Below, one piece after another: positions 38,622 to 48,916 of a DNA stretch of 61,278 bases (the stretch's first letter is position 1; each line of letters starts with the position of its first letter). The notes under the pieces are model-generated. The model ran no database searches. It was not told the DNA's origin and worked only from the letters and a program-made list of their open reading frames with translations. Position numbers and translations under genes: made by a program. The stretch lies in assembly GCA_030431575.1 (NCBI GenBank), contig JAUIIS010000003.1, forward strand, positions 1 to 61,278, in the 5' to 3' direction. Origin of the DNA: Acidimicrobiia bacterium (GTDB lineage Bacteria; Actinomycetota; Acidimicrobiia; Acidimicrobiales; UBA8592).

Positions 38622-40604
38622 ATGGAACATCTTCTCTGGGTTATCCCCGCCTTCCCCCTCGTCGGCTTCCTGACCTTGATGGTTGCTGGACGCCGCATGG
38701 GCGAGCCCATGGCCGGTTGGTTCGCGACCTCAATGGTGGGCGGCGCGTTTGCGGCAACCGCAGCCGTCTTCTTTGGGTTGTTGGGCCGCGACACCGGTGA
38801 ACGGGTCTATGAGTTCACGCTATTTGAATGGTTGCCCTCGGGCGAATTCAGTGTCAGCTTCGGCTTCCTGGGCGACCCGCTGTCCATCGCCATGGCGTTG
38901 TTCATTACCGGTATCAGCACCCTGATTCACCTCTACGCCATTGGCTACATGCACGGCGACCCGAACTTCTCGAAGTTCTTCTTGTACCTCAACATGTTCG
39001 TGTTCTCCATGCTGATGCTGGTCATGGGCGACAACATGTTGTTGACGTTCCTTGGCTGGGAAGGCGTGGGCGCTTGCAGCTACTTCTTGATCTCGTTCTG
39101 GTTTGGTGACGAGGCAAACGCATCGGCTGGCAAGAAGGCCTTTGTGACCAACAGGGTCGGCGACTTTGGGTTCATGCTGGCCATGTTCTTGGTGTTCTTC
39201 ACCGTTGGTTCGCTCAACTACTCCGACATGTTCTTGTCGGTCATGAGCCCCGATGGCATCGCTGAGTCAACCGCGACCGCCATTGTGGTGTTGTTGTTTG
39301 TTGGCGCGGCAGGCAAGTCAGCCCAGTTCCCGCTCTATCTCTGGCTGCCCGACGCAATGGCGGGCCCCACACCAGTCTCGGCGCTCATCCACGCTGCCAC
39401 CATGGTGACCTCGGGCGTCTACTTGCTCACCCGCATGAACCCGGTCATAGCCGAATCAGCGAATTGGGCCCCGGACATGATTGCCTGGATTGGCCTGTTC
39501 ACCGCACTCTTTGCGGCCACCATCGCAGTCGCTCAGAACGACATCAAGAAGGTGTTGGCCTACTCAACGGTCAGCCAGCTGGGCTTTATGTTTGTTGCTG
39601 TTGGTTCGGGCCTCTACGTTGCCGCCATCTTTCACATGATCACGCACGCCTTCTTCAAGGCGCTGCTGTTCCTGGGCGCCGGCTCTGTCATTCACGGCAT
39701 GGACGACGACCAGGACATGCGTCACTACGGGGCGCTCTCGAAGGCCATGCCAATTACCGCGGCCACCTTCATCGTGGGTTGGCTGGCGATCTCTGGCGTG
39801 CCCCCATTCTCGGGCTTTTGGTCCAAGGACGAAGTGCTCCTCGCTGCCTACGAGAACAACTTCGTGCTGTGGCTGCTTCTGTTGCTTGCCGCGATCATGA
39901 CGGCGTTCTACATGAGCCGCCTGGTATTCATGACCTTCTTTGGCGAAGCCCGCTGGAGCGATGGTCACGACGCCGAAGCTGTCGACGGCGAGATCGCAGC
40001 CGCAGAGGATGCCGACGACGACGCCACCGTCGAGGCCGCCGCAGAGGCACCCAGCCGTGAGTACCACCCCCACGAGTCGCCCTGGCAGATGTGGGTGCCC
40101 CTCGTGGCGCTCGCAGGTCTAGCTGCCGTTGGCGGCGTGTTGAACCTGCCCTTCAGCCACGACACCAAACTCCTCGAGAAGTGGCTCGAACCCATCTTGT
40201 TCGGTAACGAGGTCCACATCACCGCCTCCACTGGCACCAAGTGGCTGCTTGCCATCTTTGCCATCGTGGGCGGCGTTGTCGGGATCGGCTTGGCCGCTGC
40301 GGCCTATCTGCGTAAGCGGATCGACACCAAAGCCATCGAAGCACCGATCTTGGCCCAAGGGTGGATGTACGACAAAGCAGTCACTGACTTCATGGGCGGC
40401 CCTGGCCGACGCATGTTCGATGCCGCAACCTGGTTCGATGCCAACATCATCGACGGAGCCGTCAAGGGCACCGCGCGCATCACAACGACCGTCGGCTCGA
40501 GGCTACGTCTGGCTCAAACCGGCCTGGTGCGCACCTACGCACTTGGGGTCGTGGTTGGCACCGTCATCTTGGTGACGTACTTCGTGGCAAGGATGAGTTT
40601 CTGA
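38622..40604 (+). CDS. nuoL: NADH-quinone oxidoreductase subunit L
   Basis: LGWEGVGACSYFLISFWF; GKSAQFPLYLWLPDAMAGPTPVSALIHAATMVTSGVYLL. Confidence 0.96.
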   Translation: MEHLLWVIPAFPLVGFLTLMVAGRRMGEPMAGWFATSMVGGAFAATAAVFFGLLGRDTGERVYEFTLFEWLPSGEFSVSFGFLGDPLSIAMALFITGISTLIHLYAIGYMHGDPNFSKFFLYLNMFVFSMLMLVMGDNMLLTFLGWEGVGACSYFLISFWFGDEANASAGKKAFVTNRVGDFGFMLAMFLVFFTVGSLNYSDMFLSVMSPDGIAESTATAIVVLLFVGAAGKSAQFPLYLWLPDAMAGPTPVSALIHAATMVTSGVYLLTRMNPVIAESANWAPDMIAWIGLFTALFAATIAVAQNDIKKVLAYSTVSQLGFMFVAVGSGLYVAAIFHMITHAFFKALLFLGAGSVIHGMDDDQDMRHYGALSKAMPITAATFIVGWLAISGVPPFSGFWSKDEVLLAAYENNFVLWLLLLLAAIMTAFYMSRLVFMTFFGEARWSDGHDAEAVDGEIAAAEDADDDATVEAAAEAPSREYHPHESPWQMWVPLVALAGLAAVGGVLNLPFSHDTKLLEKWLEPILFGNEVHITASTGTKWLLAIFAIVGGVVGIGLAAAAYLRKRIDTKAIEAPILAQGWMYDKAVTDFMGGPGRRMFDAATWFDANIIDGAVKGTARITTTVGSRLRLAQTGLVRTYALGVVVGTVILVTYFVARMSF

Positions 40605-42301
40605 TGTCTGGTTTCATCTTCGCCGCCGAAGCCGCTGAAGCATCAGCGCTGTCGTTTCCCCTTATCCCCGCGCTTATCGCGCTGCCCCTCATTGGCGCCC
40701 TCGTTGTTGGGCTGATCCCAACCGCACGCGACGGCATCCACCAACAACTTGCGGTGCTCTTCTCGGGTGCGGCGGGTGCTATCAGCGTCTGGGCCTTGGT
40801 CGAGTTCGACAAAACCGATGCTGGCTTCCAGTTTGTGTCTCAGCAGGATTGGGTGGCAGATCTTGGCATCCAGTGGTTGGCAGGGATCGACGGCATCACG
40901 TTGTTCTTGGTCGTCCTAACGGGTCTCCTTTTTCCTTTGACCATGGTTGCGGTGAACCCGGGCCACGATCACAAGCCCTATTTCATCTGGCTACTTATTC
41001 TGCAATCTGGTTGTTTCGGCGTGTTTGTGGCTCTCGATCTCTTCATGTTCTTTGTGTTCTTCGAGATCGTCTTGGTCCCTATGTACTTCCTCATTGGCAA
41101 GTGGGGCCACGGCAACGCAAAGTACGCAGCAAACAAGTTCTTCTTGTTCACCATGGCTGGTTCGGCGCTCATGTTGGTGAGCATCGTGACTCTGGTGTCG
41201 CTCCAGGCACGCGAGTCCGGTAACGCAGCCACCTTCAGCGTGGTCGACATTGCCGAGAACCTCGCTATCGGCCAAGGGACGGCCCGCTGGCTGTTCTTGG
41301 GCTTTGCGTTGGCGTTCGCAGTGAAAGTACCGATCTTTCCGCTGCACACGTGGCTGCCCGACGCCCACACCGAAGCCCCGACGGCAGGTTCGGTCATTCT
41401 CGCCGGCGTCATGTTGAAGCTCGGCACCTACGGTTTTCTGCGTTTCGGGCTTTATCTGTTCCCTGAGGCCTCAAACTACTTTGCACCCGTCTTCTTGACC
41501 TTGGGCGTGATCGGGATTGTGTATGGGGCGGTGGTTGCCACCATGCAAAAAGACCTCAAGCGGTTGGTGGCCTACTCGTCGGTTGCTCACTTGGGCTTCA
41601 TTGTGTTGGGTACGTTCTCGCTGAACAGCCAAGGTATCCAGGGTGGCTTGGCGCAGATGATCAACCATGGCATTTCAACCGGTGCGTTGTTCTTGCTGGT
41701 TGGCTGGCTGTACGAGCGCCGCCACACCCGCCAGATCGCCGAACTCGGCGGCATCCAGAAGGCGGCTCCAGTGTTTGCTGGCGTGTTCACCCTGGTGATG
41801 TTGTCGTCCATTGGCCTGCCCGGCCTCAACGGTTTCGTGGGCGAATTCTTGGTGCTGCTTGGCGCCTTCACGGCGCACCGCTGGTGGGCAGTTGTGGCCA
41901 CCGTGGGCGTGATCTTGGCGGCCTTGTATCTGCTGTGGGCCTACCAGCGGGTATTCCACGGACCGACCGAGGGCGACAACGCTGATACGCCCGACCTTTC
42001 GGTCTGGGAGGGCGTTGTCATTGCCCCGCTGCTGGTCGGCATCGTGTTCTTGGGTCTCTACCCCAAGCCCATGCTCGAACGCATGGAGCCTGCAATTGAT
42101 CGCTTGGTCGAACATGTCGAAGCCGGTGTCGGCGGCGACTTCACCGAGCCAGTCCCGACAGTGGGCGAGTCGGGCACGTTCTCAGAGCTAGTCGAAACCA
42201 CCCATGCCGAGCACGAAGAGCACGGCAGTCACAGCGACGAACACGGCGATGAGGACCACAGTGACGAAGAAGATCACGGTGACGAAGAAGGGGGCGAATG
42301 A
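40604..42301 (+). CDS. nuoM: NADH-quinone oxidoreductase subunit M, His/Asp/Glu-rich C-terminal tail
   Basis: FFEIVLVPMYFLIGKWG; KVPIFPLHTWLPDAHTEAPTAGSVILAGVMLKLGTYG. Confidence 0.96.
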   Translation: MSGFIFAAEAAEASALSFPLIPALIALPLIGALVVGLIPTARDGIHQQLAVLFSGAAGAISVWALVEFDKTDAGFQFVSQQDWVADLGIQWLAGIDGITLFLVVLTGLLFPLTMVAVNPGHDHKPYFIWLLILQSGCFGVFVALDLFMFFVFFEIVLVPMYFLIGKWGHGNAKYAANKFFLFTMAGSALMLVSIVTLVSLQARESGNAATFSVVDIAENLAIGQGTARWLFLGFALAFAVKVPIFPLHTWLPDAHTEAPTAGSVILAGVMLKLGTYGFLRFGLYLFPEASNYFAPVFLTLGVIGIVYGAVVATMQKDLKRLVAYSSVAHLGFIVLGTFSLNSQGIQGGLAQMINHGISTGALFLLVGWLYERRHTRQIAELGGIQKAAPVFAGVFTLVMLSSIGLPGLNGFVGEFLVLLGAFTAHRWWAVVATVGVILAALYLLWAYQRVFHGPTEGDNADTPDLSVWEGVVIAPLLVGIVFLGLYPKPMLERMEPAIDRLVEHVEAGVGGDFTEPVPTVGESGTFSELVETTHAEHEEHGSHSDEHGDEDHSDEEDHGDEEGGE

Positions 42302-43857
42302 TGCTGAACATCTTGGCCCAGCCACCAACCGACGCAATCCCCACGCCCGACGTGGCCTGGTCTGGCCTGATGCCCCTGCTGATCCTCAGCGGAGGTGCGG
42401 TGCTGTTGTTGACCATCGTGTCGCTGGCAAAGGACTTCATTCCCCGCTGGTTCACCCCCATCTACACGGTGCTTATTGGCATCGCCACCGGTGTGGCAGC
42501 CATTCCGTTATGGCTACGTGTCACCGACACCCCTAGCGCCGCCGACCCCAACAACGGGCCGTTCGCCACGCTCGATAGCTCATTTGGCGTCGACGGCTTT
42601 TCGGTGTTCTTCACGATGTTGTTCGCTGCAGTGGTTGTGCTGGTGGCTCTGCTTGCCAACGACTACCTGCGTCGCGAGGACATCGACGGCCCCGAGTTCT
42701 ACGTCTTGATGATGCTCTCGGCCTCCGGTGGCATTGTGATGGCCAGCGCCAACGATCTCATTGTCATGTTCCTCGGACTCGAGATCCTCTCCATAGCCGT
42801 CTACGTGATGGCCGCAATGCACAGCCGCCGCATCGAGTCCCAAGAAGCAGGCATGAAGTACTTCGTGCTTGGTGCGCTTTCCTCGGCAGTGTTCTTGTAC
42901 GGCATCGCGCTGACCTATGGCGCCACCGGCTCTACCAACCTTGTCGAGATCCGAGAGTTCCTCTCCAACGTCATCCTGCTCAACGACGCGTTGTTGCTGG
43001 CTGGTTTTGCGTTGTTGCTGGTGGGATTTGGCTTCAAGGTGGCTGCGGTCCCGTTCCACTCCTGGACCCCCGATGTCTACCAAGGTGCCCCAACCCCTGT
43101 GGTCGGTTTCATGGCATCCGCGGTCAAGGCCGCTGCCTTTGCTGGCATGCTCCGCGTGTTCTGGCTCACCTTCGGCAGCTACCGCACCGACTGGCAGCCC
43201 GTCATCTACGGCCTGGCCATCGCCACCTTGCTTGTTGGCTCGTTTGTGGCCATCGTCCAGACCGACGTCAAACGGATGCTGGCCTACTCGTCCATTAGTC
43301 ACGCCGGCTACCTGCTGGTGGGTGTGCAAGCTGCCACCAACGAGGGCACAGCCACCGTGCTGTTCTACTTGGCCGCGTATGCGTTCATGGTCATTGGCAG
43401 CTTCACCGTTATCACTTTGGCCACCGGGCCCGGCGATGCAAAGACGTCGCTTACCGACATTGCGGGGCTTGCCCGTACCCGCCCGGTCCTCGGCATAGCG
43501 CTCACGGTGTTCTTGCTTGGACAGGCAGGGGTGCCGTTCACCTCGGGGTTCTTTGCCAAGTTCTATGTCATTAGTGCCGCCGCCGACGCCAACTCCTACG
43601 GTCTGGCCATCGTGGCAATGTTGGCCGCAGTGGTGGCAGCGTTCCTTTACCTTCGTATCATGATGGCAATCTGGCTTGATGGTGACGAAGTTGCGGATCC
43701 AACCGAGCTAGCTGCGGCCAAGGCGGGGATTCCGGTCCCATGGGGCGCTGCTGTGGTGCTCGTCGTCACGGTTGGGTTCACCTTGGTATTCGGGCTTTGG
43801 CCGGAACCAATGATCGAGATGGCTCGGGACGCAGTCCCAGCGCTCGCCATTGGGTAA
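42298..43857 (+). CDS. nuoN: NADH-quinone oxidoreductase subunit N
   Basis: FLGLEILSIAVYVMAAM; FKVAAVPFHSWTPDVYQGAPTPVVGFMA; RMLAYSSISHAGYLLVG. Confidence 0.95.
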   Translation: MMLNILAQPPTDAIPTPDVAWSGLMPLLILSGGAVLLLTIVSLAKDFIPRWFTPIYTVLIGIATGVAAIPLWLRVTDTPSAADPNNGPFATLDSSFGVDGFSVFFTMLFAAVVVLVALLANDYLRREDIDGPEFYVLMMLSASGGIVMASANDLIVMFLGLEILSIAVYVMAAMHSRRIESQEAGMKYFVLGALSSAVFLYGIALTYGATGSTNLVEIREFLSNVILLNDALLLAGFALLLVGFGFKVAAVPFHSWTPDVYQGAPTPVVGFMASAVKAAAFAGMLRVFWLTFGSYRTDWQPVIYGLAIATLLVGSFVAIVQTDVKRMLAYSSISHAGYLLVGVQAATNEGTATVLFYLAAYAFMVIGSFTVITLATGPGDAKTSLTDIAGLARTRPVLGIALTVFLLGQAGVPFTSGFFAKFYVISAAADANSYGLAIVAMLAAVVAAFLYLRIMMAIWLDGDEVADPTELAAAKAGIPVPWGAAVVLVVTVGFTLVFGLWPEPMIEMARDAVPALAIG

Positions 43858-43914
43858 GTCCAACACGCCACACCACATAGGTCCTTTGGCCTAGCTGGCA
43901 CCCAATATCTGCCC

Positions 43915-46722
43915 ATGTCTGAAGACGCGGGCCCTTTCTACGATGGATCTCCTATGAACCCCGTTGTTCGCGCTGCTTCGCGCTCCCTAGTTGTTCTGGT
44001 TGGCCTTGCCTTAGTGGCGAGCGTCGCGTTCACGTCGCCTGGCGAGGACGACGCGGCCGAAGCGATCGTTCGTCCTGCTATCGATCCAACCTCGATTAGT
44101 GAACTGCCGGTGCGTGGCGGTTGGGGCGTTACCACCTTCGATACTGGCGCGAGCCACAACTTCGAGAACCTGGTGTGGGACTTCGCCCAAATTGGCGACA
44201 CCATGTACGTGGCCGGGTCGTTCCTGCACGTCACCGACGGCCGCAACGGCACCCTTTACAACCAGCCATACCTGGCGGCTTTCGATATCTATACCGGCGA
44301 CTGGGTGCAGTCGTTTGCCCCAACGCTGGACGGCGCCGTTTACGCACTCGAGGTCTCACCCGATGGTTTCTTGATCGCCGGAGGCGAGTTCACCGCACTT
44401 GGTGGCGAAGCAAACACCGCTGGCCTGGTGGGCATCAACCCAGCTACTGGCGCCCGCGACAGCCGCTTCTTGGTGTCACTGGAGCGTCCATGGAGTAGCG
44501 AACCCGCAATCGCACGGGCCCTGGAGATCGTTGGCGATGACCTCTATGTTGGCGGCAACTTCTCCCATGTCCGCGGTAAAGACGACAACCAAACGCGCCG
44601 CGCCTACAAGGTGGCTCGAGTCAATGCCCGATGGGGGACCCCTGACGGGCTCTGGACTCCACAGATCACCGGCGGCGCCGTCTGGGGTTTGGCCGTCGAT
44701 ACGGCACGCAATCGCATTCATCTCAGCGGCATCTCCCTCAGCGGTGTCAACGGCGCCACCGCCGACCGCTTGGCCACCGTCGACCTGGCAACCGGGGCCA
44801 CTGTGCCTGGTCAAGCAGCAGTGAGTTGGAACAACGCCAGCGCGAAGGACATCTGGGACGTTGAGGTCGCTGGAGGAAACGTCTACACCGCTGGAACCGA
44901 ACACGTGCTCCAGGTGCTTGATGGCGCCAGCCGATCCATGGTGGGGTGGCATACCACTGGGCACCAAAGCGACGGCTACTCGTGGGTCAATTACTTCACG
45001 GGTGGCGACTTTCAGGTCGCTGAGCGCATTGGCAACTATGTGGTTGGTGGCTGCCACTGCACGTACGAATACCGCAGCAATCGCGGCTACACGGGCAACA
45101 CCTGGTACGACAACCAGGCAAACGCCCGCCTCCCCATTCGGCTTGCCGGGATCGTCAACACCGCAACCAATCAGGTCGTCGAATGGTCGCCAGACCTTGC
45201 AGGATCCGAAGAAGGGGTTTGGGCCGTTGGCTCCGACACGCTGGGATGTCTCTGGCTTGGCGGCCAGTTCGATGTGGCCGGCGCCGAGACCAACAGCGCG
45301 TTCTGGGTGGGCAACTTCGCCCGCTTCTGTCCGCCAGACGCTCCCGTGGGCACCGATAACGAGTCGCCCACAGCACCAGCCAACCTGGCGGCGACCGCTG
45401 CCCTCGATGAAGTGACGCTCACCTGGGATGCCGCAACCGACAACATCTTGGTTGCTGGCTACATCGTCGAACGCGACGGCCTCGAGATAGCAACCGTGGA
45501 CGCGCTCACGTATGTGGATGCAAGCGTTAGCGATGGCTGGCATGACTACCGCGTCCGTGCCATCGACCCAACGGGCAACCGCAGCACGATTTCCAACACG
45601 GTCAGCATTCAGATCGACTCGGTTGACAACGCCCCGTCGACGCCCACAAACCTGGTGGCCAACGTCACCGGTAGTGATGTCGCGTTGAGCTGGGAGGCAG
45701 CGATCGATGACGTGGCCGTCTCCGGCTATGCCGTGTACCGCGATGGGGCCTATCTCGGATGGGCGACGTCAACCACCTTTGCTGACAATGGCTTGCCTGA
45801 CGGCGAGTACAGCTACGAGGTGCGGGCCTACGACACCGCAAGCAATCGCAGTGCCAAATCCGATGCAGCTTTGGCAACGGTTGGTGTTGTGGCTGGTCCA
45901 GACACCGAAGCCCCCTCCATCCCTGCCAATGTTGTTGCGGTGGCAAATGGGGCCGATGTCAGTCTGAGTTGGGACCCCTCCACCGACAACGTTGGGGTCA
46001 CCGGCTACGCGGTCTATCGCAACGGCAGCTACGCCGGCTGGGCATCGGGAACTTCATTTGTCGACGCTGATTTGGCTGACGGCGACTACTCGTACCGTCT
46101 GCGGGCCTATGACGCTGCGGGCAACCGAACCACTAAGTCGCCAGCCGTCACCGTCTCGGTGGGCGTCGTGGCTCCGGCCGACACCGAAGACCCGACCGTG
46201 CCGGTGAATGTTGCCGCTGCGGTAGCAGGTTCAGATGTCACGGTCACTTGGGACCCAGCCACCGACAACGTTGGCATTGACGGCTATGCCGTTTACCGAA
46301 GTGGCGCTTACGCAGGTTGGGCAACAGGAACCAGTTTCACCGAGACCGGTGTAGCCGATGGCGATTACACCTACACCGTGCGGGCCTACGACACAGCCGG
46401 CAACCGCAGCGATCGCAGCGCTGGGGCGGAGGCCACCGTTGGCGCTCCCGTTGTCGACGTCCTTGCTCCCACGGTCCCAGAGAACCTGGCCGGGGTACTA
46501 GACGCCGCGGATGTGCTCCTGACGTGGGACCCGTCGGTGGACGAGACCTCCCTTGACGGTTATGCCGTGTACCGAGACGGCGCCTACATCGGCTGGGCTG
46601 CAACCGAGACCTACACCGACACCGGAGTTGGCGCAGGAACCTACGCCTACACCTTGCGGGCCTACGACGATGCAGGCAATCGCAGCGACCGGTCAGTCGC
46701 CGCAGTTGTCACGGTGCCCTAG
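43915..46722 (+). CDS. Secreted protein: N-terminal beta-propeller-like region plus five tandem fibronectin type III domains
   Basis: N-terminal hydrophobic segment; repeating YVAGSF/FLIAGGEFTALGG units; five FN3 repeats over about 45361-46719 (WD..TDN.GV.GYAVYR.G.Y.GWA..TSF....DGDY.Y.VRAYD.AGNRS). Confidence 0.8.
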   Translation: MSEDAGPFYDGSPMNPVVRAASRSLVVLVGLALVASVAFTSPGEDDAAEAIVRPAIDPTSISELPVRGGWGVTTFDTGASHNFENLVWDFAQIGDTMYVAGSFLHVTDGRNGTLYNQPYLAAFDIYTGDWVQSFAPTLDGAVYALEVSPDGFLIAGGEFTALGGEANTAGLVGINPATGARDSRFLVSLERPWSSEPAIARALEIVGDDLYVGGNFSHVRGKDDNQTRRAYKVARVNARWGTPDGLWTPQITGGAVWGLAVDTARNRIHLSGISLSGVNGATADRLATVDLATGATVPGQAAVSWNNASAKDIWDVEVAGGNVYTAGTEHVLQVLDGASRSMVGWHTTGHQSDGYSWVNYFTGGDFQVAERIGNYVVGGCHCTYEYRSNRGYTGNTWYDNQANARLPIRLAGIVNTATNQVVEWSPDLAGSEEGVWAVGSDTLGCLWLGGQFDVAGAETNSAFWVGNFARFCPPDAPVGTDNESPTAPANLAATAALDEVTLTWDAATDNILVAGYIVERDGLEIATVDALTYVDASVSDGWHDYRVRAIDPTGNRSTISNTVSIQIDSVDNAPSTPTNLVANVTGSDVALSWEAAIDDVAVSGYAVYRDGAYLGWATSTTFADNGLPDGEYSYEVRAYDTASNRSAKSDAALATVGVVAGPDTEAPSIPANVVAVANGADVSLSWDPSTDNVGVTGYAVYRNGSYAGWASGTSFVDADLADGDYSYRLRAYDAAGNRTTKSPAVTVSVGVVAPADTEDPTVPVNVAAAVAGSDVTVTWDPATDNVGIDGYAVYRSGAYAGWATGTSFTETGVADGDYTYTVRAYDTAGNRSDRSAGAEATVGAPVVDVLAPTVPENLAGVLDAADVLLTWDPSVDETSLDGYAVYRDGAYIGWAATETYTDTGVGAGTYAYTLRAYDDAGNRSDRSVAAVVTVP

Positions 46723-46771
46723 GTCTTTTGCCAAGGCGCCAGTCAAAGGGTCAGCCCGTCGTGCCGGCGGG

Positions 46772-48067
46772 TCAGCTTGCCACGGCAGTGGGGCGGTGCA
46801 ACGGAGCCGACGGCCTTGTCGCTGCTGCGCCCAATGCAGCGGCGCCCAGGAGAAGCAATGCGAACAGGGGAGCGAAGCCGACGCTTGATGCGCCTGCTTG
46901 GCTCCAGGCCAGCACCCACACAAGCGCCACTGGCAGCGTGGCACGAGTGCCCAGCGCGTTTACCGCGACGAGACCAGCGAGCAAGAAGAGGCCCCCGTCG
47001 TAGTACATGGCGTGGGGGGAGATGAAGACCAACCCAGCCACGGTGAGTGCCATGCGCTGGTCCAGGCCCTGGGCTCCGCGGAACCACAACCAAGCCAGCG
47101 CAGCCACCGTGGCCAGCACGAGCGGGCCCGCCACAAGGTATGCCGTCGTTGACGAAGCGCCGAAGACGCCCTCGGCGAAGCCAAGCCAAGAGATTGCGTT
47201 ATGGCCGTTCACGTCGGCATCTTTTTCGGCGAACGCCGCCACTTCGGTCCACCACGAGCCGAGCCAGCCCCAGCCCATTGTCGCCACGCCGAGGAGCCAT
47301 AAACCTGCGCCTGTCGCTGCCCCCGTCACTGTGGCGCGCCAATGCCCGCGCAGCAAGAACAATAAGAGCAACGGAATCGCGAACTGCGGCTTGTAGAGCA
47401 ACAAGCCGGCGCAAATGCCGGCCACAACGATGCGTCGTTCGTGCAGCCCTCGCCAGACCCCGGCCAACAGCAGCAACGTGAGCGCGGTGTTCTGTCCACC
47501 GGAAACCGCCCGAAACAACGGGAAGAACAGCAGCGCCGCAATGGCTACCAGCTCGAAATGCGTCTTGAGCACGCCGCCGATAGCGGGTCTCAGCAGCCAC
47601 AACGCCCCGATAACGCTCCCGACCATCACAAGGGTATGCAGCGCATAAGAGACCCGGTAGTCGACACCAGCAAGGGGCCGATACATCGAGGCCACGTAGG
47701 GCGGGTAGGCAAAATACAGAACCGAATTGTCACTGCCCGGGAACAGCGCCGCTTGCGCTTGAGCCTGACGCTGCGGGCTGTACAAGTTCTCCCAGTCGCC
47801 GTCGGCGACGATCTCGCCAGCAGCGTAGAACGCGGGATAGTCGCCCCCAAGGCGCCCTGCTGCCGTGTCGGCGCCACTACTCAGAAGGACCGTCAAGGTC
47901 CAAGCGACGACCACAGCGGCGGCCACAGCCCGGCTGTAGAGCTTCAGGCGGCGGCCCGAAGCGCGATCTGGCACAGGAACCCGCGATGTCGTGGCGGTGC
48001 GCACACGTAGCGGGGCCGGTGTGGGCGAACCCGGAGCCGTTTGGGGGCCTCGGCCCGGCGTCGGCAT
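46772..48067 (-). CDS. Polytopic DUF2029/GT87-family membrane glycosyltransferase-like protein
   Basis: GGDYPAFYAAGEIVADGDWENLYSPQRQ; YPPYVASMYRPLAG; many TM segments. Confidence 0.75.
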   Translation of the reverse strand: MPTPGRGPQTAPGSPTPAPLRVRTATTSRVPVPDRASGRRLKLYSRAVAAAVVVAWTLTVLLSSGADTAAGRLGGDYPAFYAAGEIVADGDWENLYSPQRQAQAQAALFPGSDNSVLYFAYPPYVASMYRPLAGVDYRVSYALHTLVMVGSVIGALWLLRPAIGGVLKTHFELVAIAALLFFPLFRAVSGGQNTALTLLLLAGVWRGLHERRIVVAGICAGLLLYKPQFAIPLLLLFLLRGHWRATVTGAATGAGLWLLGVATMGWGWLGSWWTEVAAFAEKDADVNGHNAISWLGFAEGVFGASSTTAYLVAGPLVLATVAALAWLWFRGAQGLDQRMALTVAGLVFISPHAMYYDGGLFLLAGLVAVNALGTRATLPVALVWVLAWSQAGASSVGFAPLFALLLLGAAALGAAATRPSAPLHRPTAVAS

Positions 48068-48858
48068 CAGGGCTGACGGACGGGACGACGTTGCGCTGGA
48101 CTAATAGACAGCCGGCGCGGCTCGACCGCAAGCTGGGCCACGCCATGTGCGTTCGTGCGCAATAGGCGCCGAACCTTCATGACATCAAGCAATGTCCACA
48201 AGTAGTCGACCGGCTTTACCTGGCTACCTTCGATATGTGTCCAGTCCACCGGGACCTCGACAATGGTGTATCCCATGCGCCGGCAGAGGGCGAGAACCTC
48301 AATATCGAACATCCAACCATTGGTGATCTGGGCAGAAAAGACCAGGTCAGCGACCTCTGCGGGAAAGAGCTTGCAACCACGCTGACTATCGGCGATGCCA
48401 GGCAAAACCATTGCCCGGATGATCCCGTTGCCCACCCGGCCAGCCAAGGTACGCAACAGTGGCTGCTTGCGGACCACATTGGTGCCCTCAGCTCGGACCG
48501 AGCCAATAGCCACCGACCGCTTGTTCTCCGTGGCAGCACGCAAAAGCCGATCGACTTCACAAATCGGGGTTGCCGCGTCGGCATCAAAAAAGGCTCGATA
48601 GGCGCCGGTCGCTTCTGTCATGCCGGTCGCGACCGCGCGGCCCTTGCCACAGTTCTGGGCAAGTGTCACGACCTTAAGTTCGGGAAAGGTCTCGGCGGCT
48701 TTGGCCAGCACCGCAACGGTGTTGTCCGTAGACCCATCGTCTACAACCACGACCTCGAGATCATGCTCCGTTGTTGCGCGATATGCACGTAGCTGGTCGA
48801 GCACTGCACCAATTCGATGCTCTTCGTTGTACGCAGGCAACACAATAGACAGCAGCAC
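48067..48858 (-). CDS. GT2 glycosyltransferase, dolichyl-phosphate glucosyltransferase-like
   Basis: SIVLPAYNEEHRIGAVLDQL; VVVVDDGSTDNTV; NCGKGRAVATGM; FFDADAATPI; DSQRGCKLF. Confidence 0.87.
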   Translation of the reverse strand: MLLSIVLPAYNEEHRIGAVLDQLRAYRATTEHDLEVVVVDDGSTDNTVAVLAKAAETFPELKVVTLAQNCGKGRAVATGMTEATGAYRAFFDADAATPICEVDRLLRAATENKRSVAIGSVRAEGTNVVRKQPLLRTLAGRVGNGIIRAMVLPGIADSQRGCKLFPAEVADLVFSAQITNGWMFDIEVLALCRRMGYTIVEVPVDWTHIEGSQVKPVDYLWTLLDVMKVRRLLRTNAHGVAQLAVEPRRLSISPAQRRPVRQP

Positions 48859-48916
48859 CTGTATCCATCGGCACCGCCCGGCACGGATTGAGCCGACCGA
48901 AGTATCGGCCCAGATT

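Noticed and set aside
44476-45543. 355-aa antisense ORF over the FN3 protein
   Set aside because: Opposite a coherent secreted protein; no recognisable domain.
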